From: Blastococcus sp. TF02-09
GTDB lineage: Bacteria; Actinomycetota; Actinomycetes; Mycobacteriales; Geodermatophilaceae
DNA: 64,000 nucleotides
NCBI RefSeq assembly: GCF_003319105.1
Contig: NZ_QOHH01000003.1
Coordinates: 186,001 to 250,000 of the forward strand
Reading direction: 5' to 3'
Shown: positions 62,860 to 64,000 of the stretch, piece after piece
Layout: each line of letters begins with the position of its first letter
Numbering within the stretch: position 1 is the stretch's first letter
Translations under genes and position numbers: made by a program
The notes under the pieces: generated by a model
Told to the model about the DNA's origin: nothing
Seen by the model: only the letters and a program-made list of their open reading frames with translations
Databases searched by the model: none

Positions 62860-64000
62860 CCGAGAACCCCGCACCCCTGGGCCGGGCGGAGCAGCTGCTC
62901 CGCCCGGCCCTGCGGCGGTGCACGAACACCGACCCCGAGGTCTTCGCACGGGACCACTGGGGCCGGCGCCCGCTGCTGACCCGCGCCGCTGACACCGGCA
63001 ACTCCTTCACCGACCTGCTCGACCTCGCCGCGATCGACGAGCTGCTCTCCCGCCGGGGGCTGCGCACCCCGTTCCTGCGCATCGCCAAGGACGGCCAGGT
63101 CGTCGACGCCTCGCGGTTCACCTCCTCCGGTGGCGCCGGGGCCGAGATCGCCGACCAGGTCAGCTCGGACGCGGTGCTGCGGCTGTTCGCCGACGGCAGC
63201 ACCGTGGTGCTGCAGGGCCTGCACCGGCTGTGGCCGCCGCTGATCGAGTTCGCCGACCAGCTGGCCGCCGACCTCGGCCACCCGACCCAGGTCAACGCCT
63301 ACGTCACCCCGCCGTCCTCGCGCGGGTTCGACGCCCACTACGACGTGCACGACGTCTTCGTGCTGCAGGTCGCCGGCCAGAAGCACTGGACCATCCACGA
63401 GCCGGTGCTGCGCGATCCGCTGCGCACCCAGGTGTGGACCGACCGCCGCGAGGAGGTCGCCGCCGCCGCGACCCGCGAGCCGGTGATCGACGCCGTCCTC
63501 GAGCCCGGCGACGTCCTGTACCTCCCCCGCGGGTTCCTGCACTCGGCCACCGCGCTCGGCGAGATCAGCGCCCACCTGACCATCGGCATCCACTCCGTCA
63601 CCCGCTGGGGCGCGGCCGAGGCTGCCCTGGACCTGGTGCGCACCCTGGCCGCCGAGGACCCCGCGCTGCGCGGCTCGCTCCCCCTGGGTGTCGACCTCGC
63701 CGACCCCGACGGCCTGCGCGACGACGTCACCGCCGTCGTCGAGGGCCTGCGGGAGTGGCTGGCGCGGGTCGACCCCGCCGAGGTGGCCGAGCGGCTGCGC
63801 GCCCGCACCTGGGCCCAGGTGCGCCCCGAGCCCGTCGCACCGCTGGCCCAGGCGACCGCGGCCGCGACCCTCTCCCCCGAGACCGTGCTCCGCCTGCGAC
63901 CGCGGCTGCGGTGCGTGCTCCGCGACGAGGACGATGGGCGGGTGACCCTCATCGGTGGCCGCCGGACGCACTCGTTCCCAGGGTCGGCCCGCCCGGCGCT
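62856..64000 (+). CDS. Cupin-4/JmjC-type Fe(II)/2-oxoglutarate oxygenase, 3' end outside the window
   Basis: At least 381 residues, still open at the window edge. The iron-binding facial triad is visible: His161-x-Asp163 in FDAHYDVHDVFVLQVAG and His229 in LPRGFLHSATALG. KHWTIHEP and LEPGDVLYLPRG are typical of cupin-4/RoxA-like ribosomal oxygenases, which hydroxylate Arg or His side chains of proteins. No ATG, GTG or TTG exists in frame between an upstream TAG and residue 100, but family-like sequence starts at CTG 62856, whose CTGA overlaps the stop of the repeat-protein gene. That is the same coupling as the GTGA/ATGA overlaps seen elsewhere here. Confidence 0.85.
   Translation, partial: MTENPAPLGRAEQLLRPALRRCTNTDPEVFARDHWGRRPLLTRAADTGNSFTDLLDLAAIDELLSRRGLRTPFLRIAKDGQVVDASRFTSSGGAGAEIADQVSSDAVLRLFADGSTVVLQGLHRLWPPLIEFADQLAADLGHPTQVNAYVTPPSSRGFDAHYDVHDVFVLQVAGQKHWTIHEPVLRDPLRTQVWTDRREEVAAAATREPVIDAVLEPGDVLYLPRGFLHSATALGEISAHLTIGIHSVTRWGAAEAALDLVRTLAAEDPALRGSLPLGVDLADPDGLRDDVTAVVEGLREWLARVDPAEVAERLRARTWAQVRPEPVAPLAQATAAATLSPETVLRLRPRLRCVLRDEDDGRVTLIGGRRTHSFPGSARPA

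Overview
The window is about 72% G+C by eye and reads as one chromosomal segment of a high-GC actinobacterium. Gene content, frequent GTG starts, 4-base start/stop overlaps and several TANNNT -10 elements 6-8 nt from a start codon fit the order Geodermatophilales (Blastococcus, Geodermatophilus or Modestobacter type). That placement is inference, because there is no rRNA in the window. Nearly all of it is core chromosome on the minus strand.

Layout. 1-273: the end of an N-formylglutamate amidohydrolase-like gene. 458-14049: a histidine operon (hisD-hisC-hisB-58 aa membrane protein ... hisH) split by about 9.7 kb. The interrupting DNA holds a nucleotidyltransferase gene and a giant secreted RHS/YD-repeat polymorphic toxin with a HINT domain, a GIY-YIG-like nuclease tip and an Imm26-like immunity gene. 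A one-base frameshift separates the RHS shell from its toxin. 14119-22128: LON-domain protein, DUF2567 protein, dnaE1, GNAT, CPBP protease, RluA-type pseudouridine synthase and lspA. 22169-28297: a sugar ABC importer with a GH13 glucosidase. 28429-31267: DUF4032 protein and a K+/H+ antiporter. 31399-34593: ileS, with a swapped GXHH signature.

34600-55207 is a complete division and cell wall (dcw) cluster transcribed leftwards: mraZ-rsmH-ftsL-ftsI-murE-murF-mraY-murD-ftsW-murG-murC-ftsQ-ftsZ-pgeF-yggS-sepF-yggT-divIVA. It makes lipid II and the divisome. It carries a MraZ operator, a C-rich G-poor mraZ-rsmH leader, and a hairpin followed by a new promoter between ftsI and murE. Divergent from mraZ are moxR, a DUF58 gene and a transglutaminase gene (55431-60057). 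CYTH, DUF3040 and SOS-controlled dinB genes follow.

The right end holds the most unusual unit: a 96-residue protein ending in 13 Asp-Gly-(Gly/Ser)-Ala repeats. It overlaps by 4 bases a cupin/JmjC-type Fe(II) oxygenase gene that appears to start at CTG and runs off the window. The pair looks like a repetitive substrate with its modifying enzyme. No CRISPR array, rRNA, tRNA, insertion sequence or phage gene was recognised.
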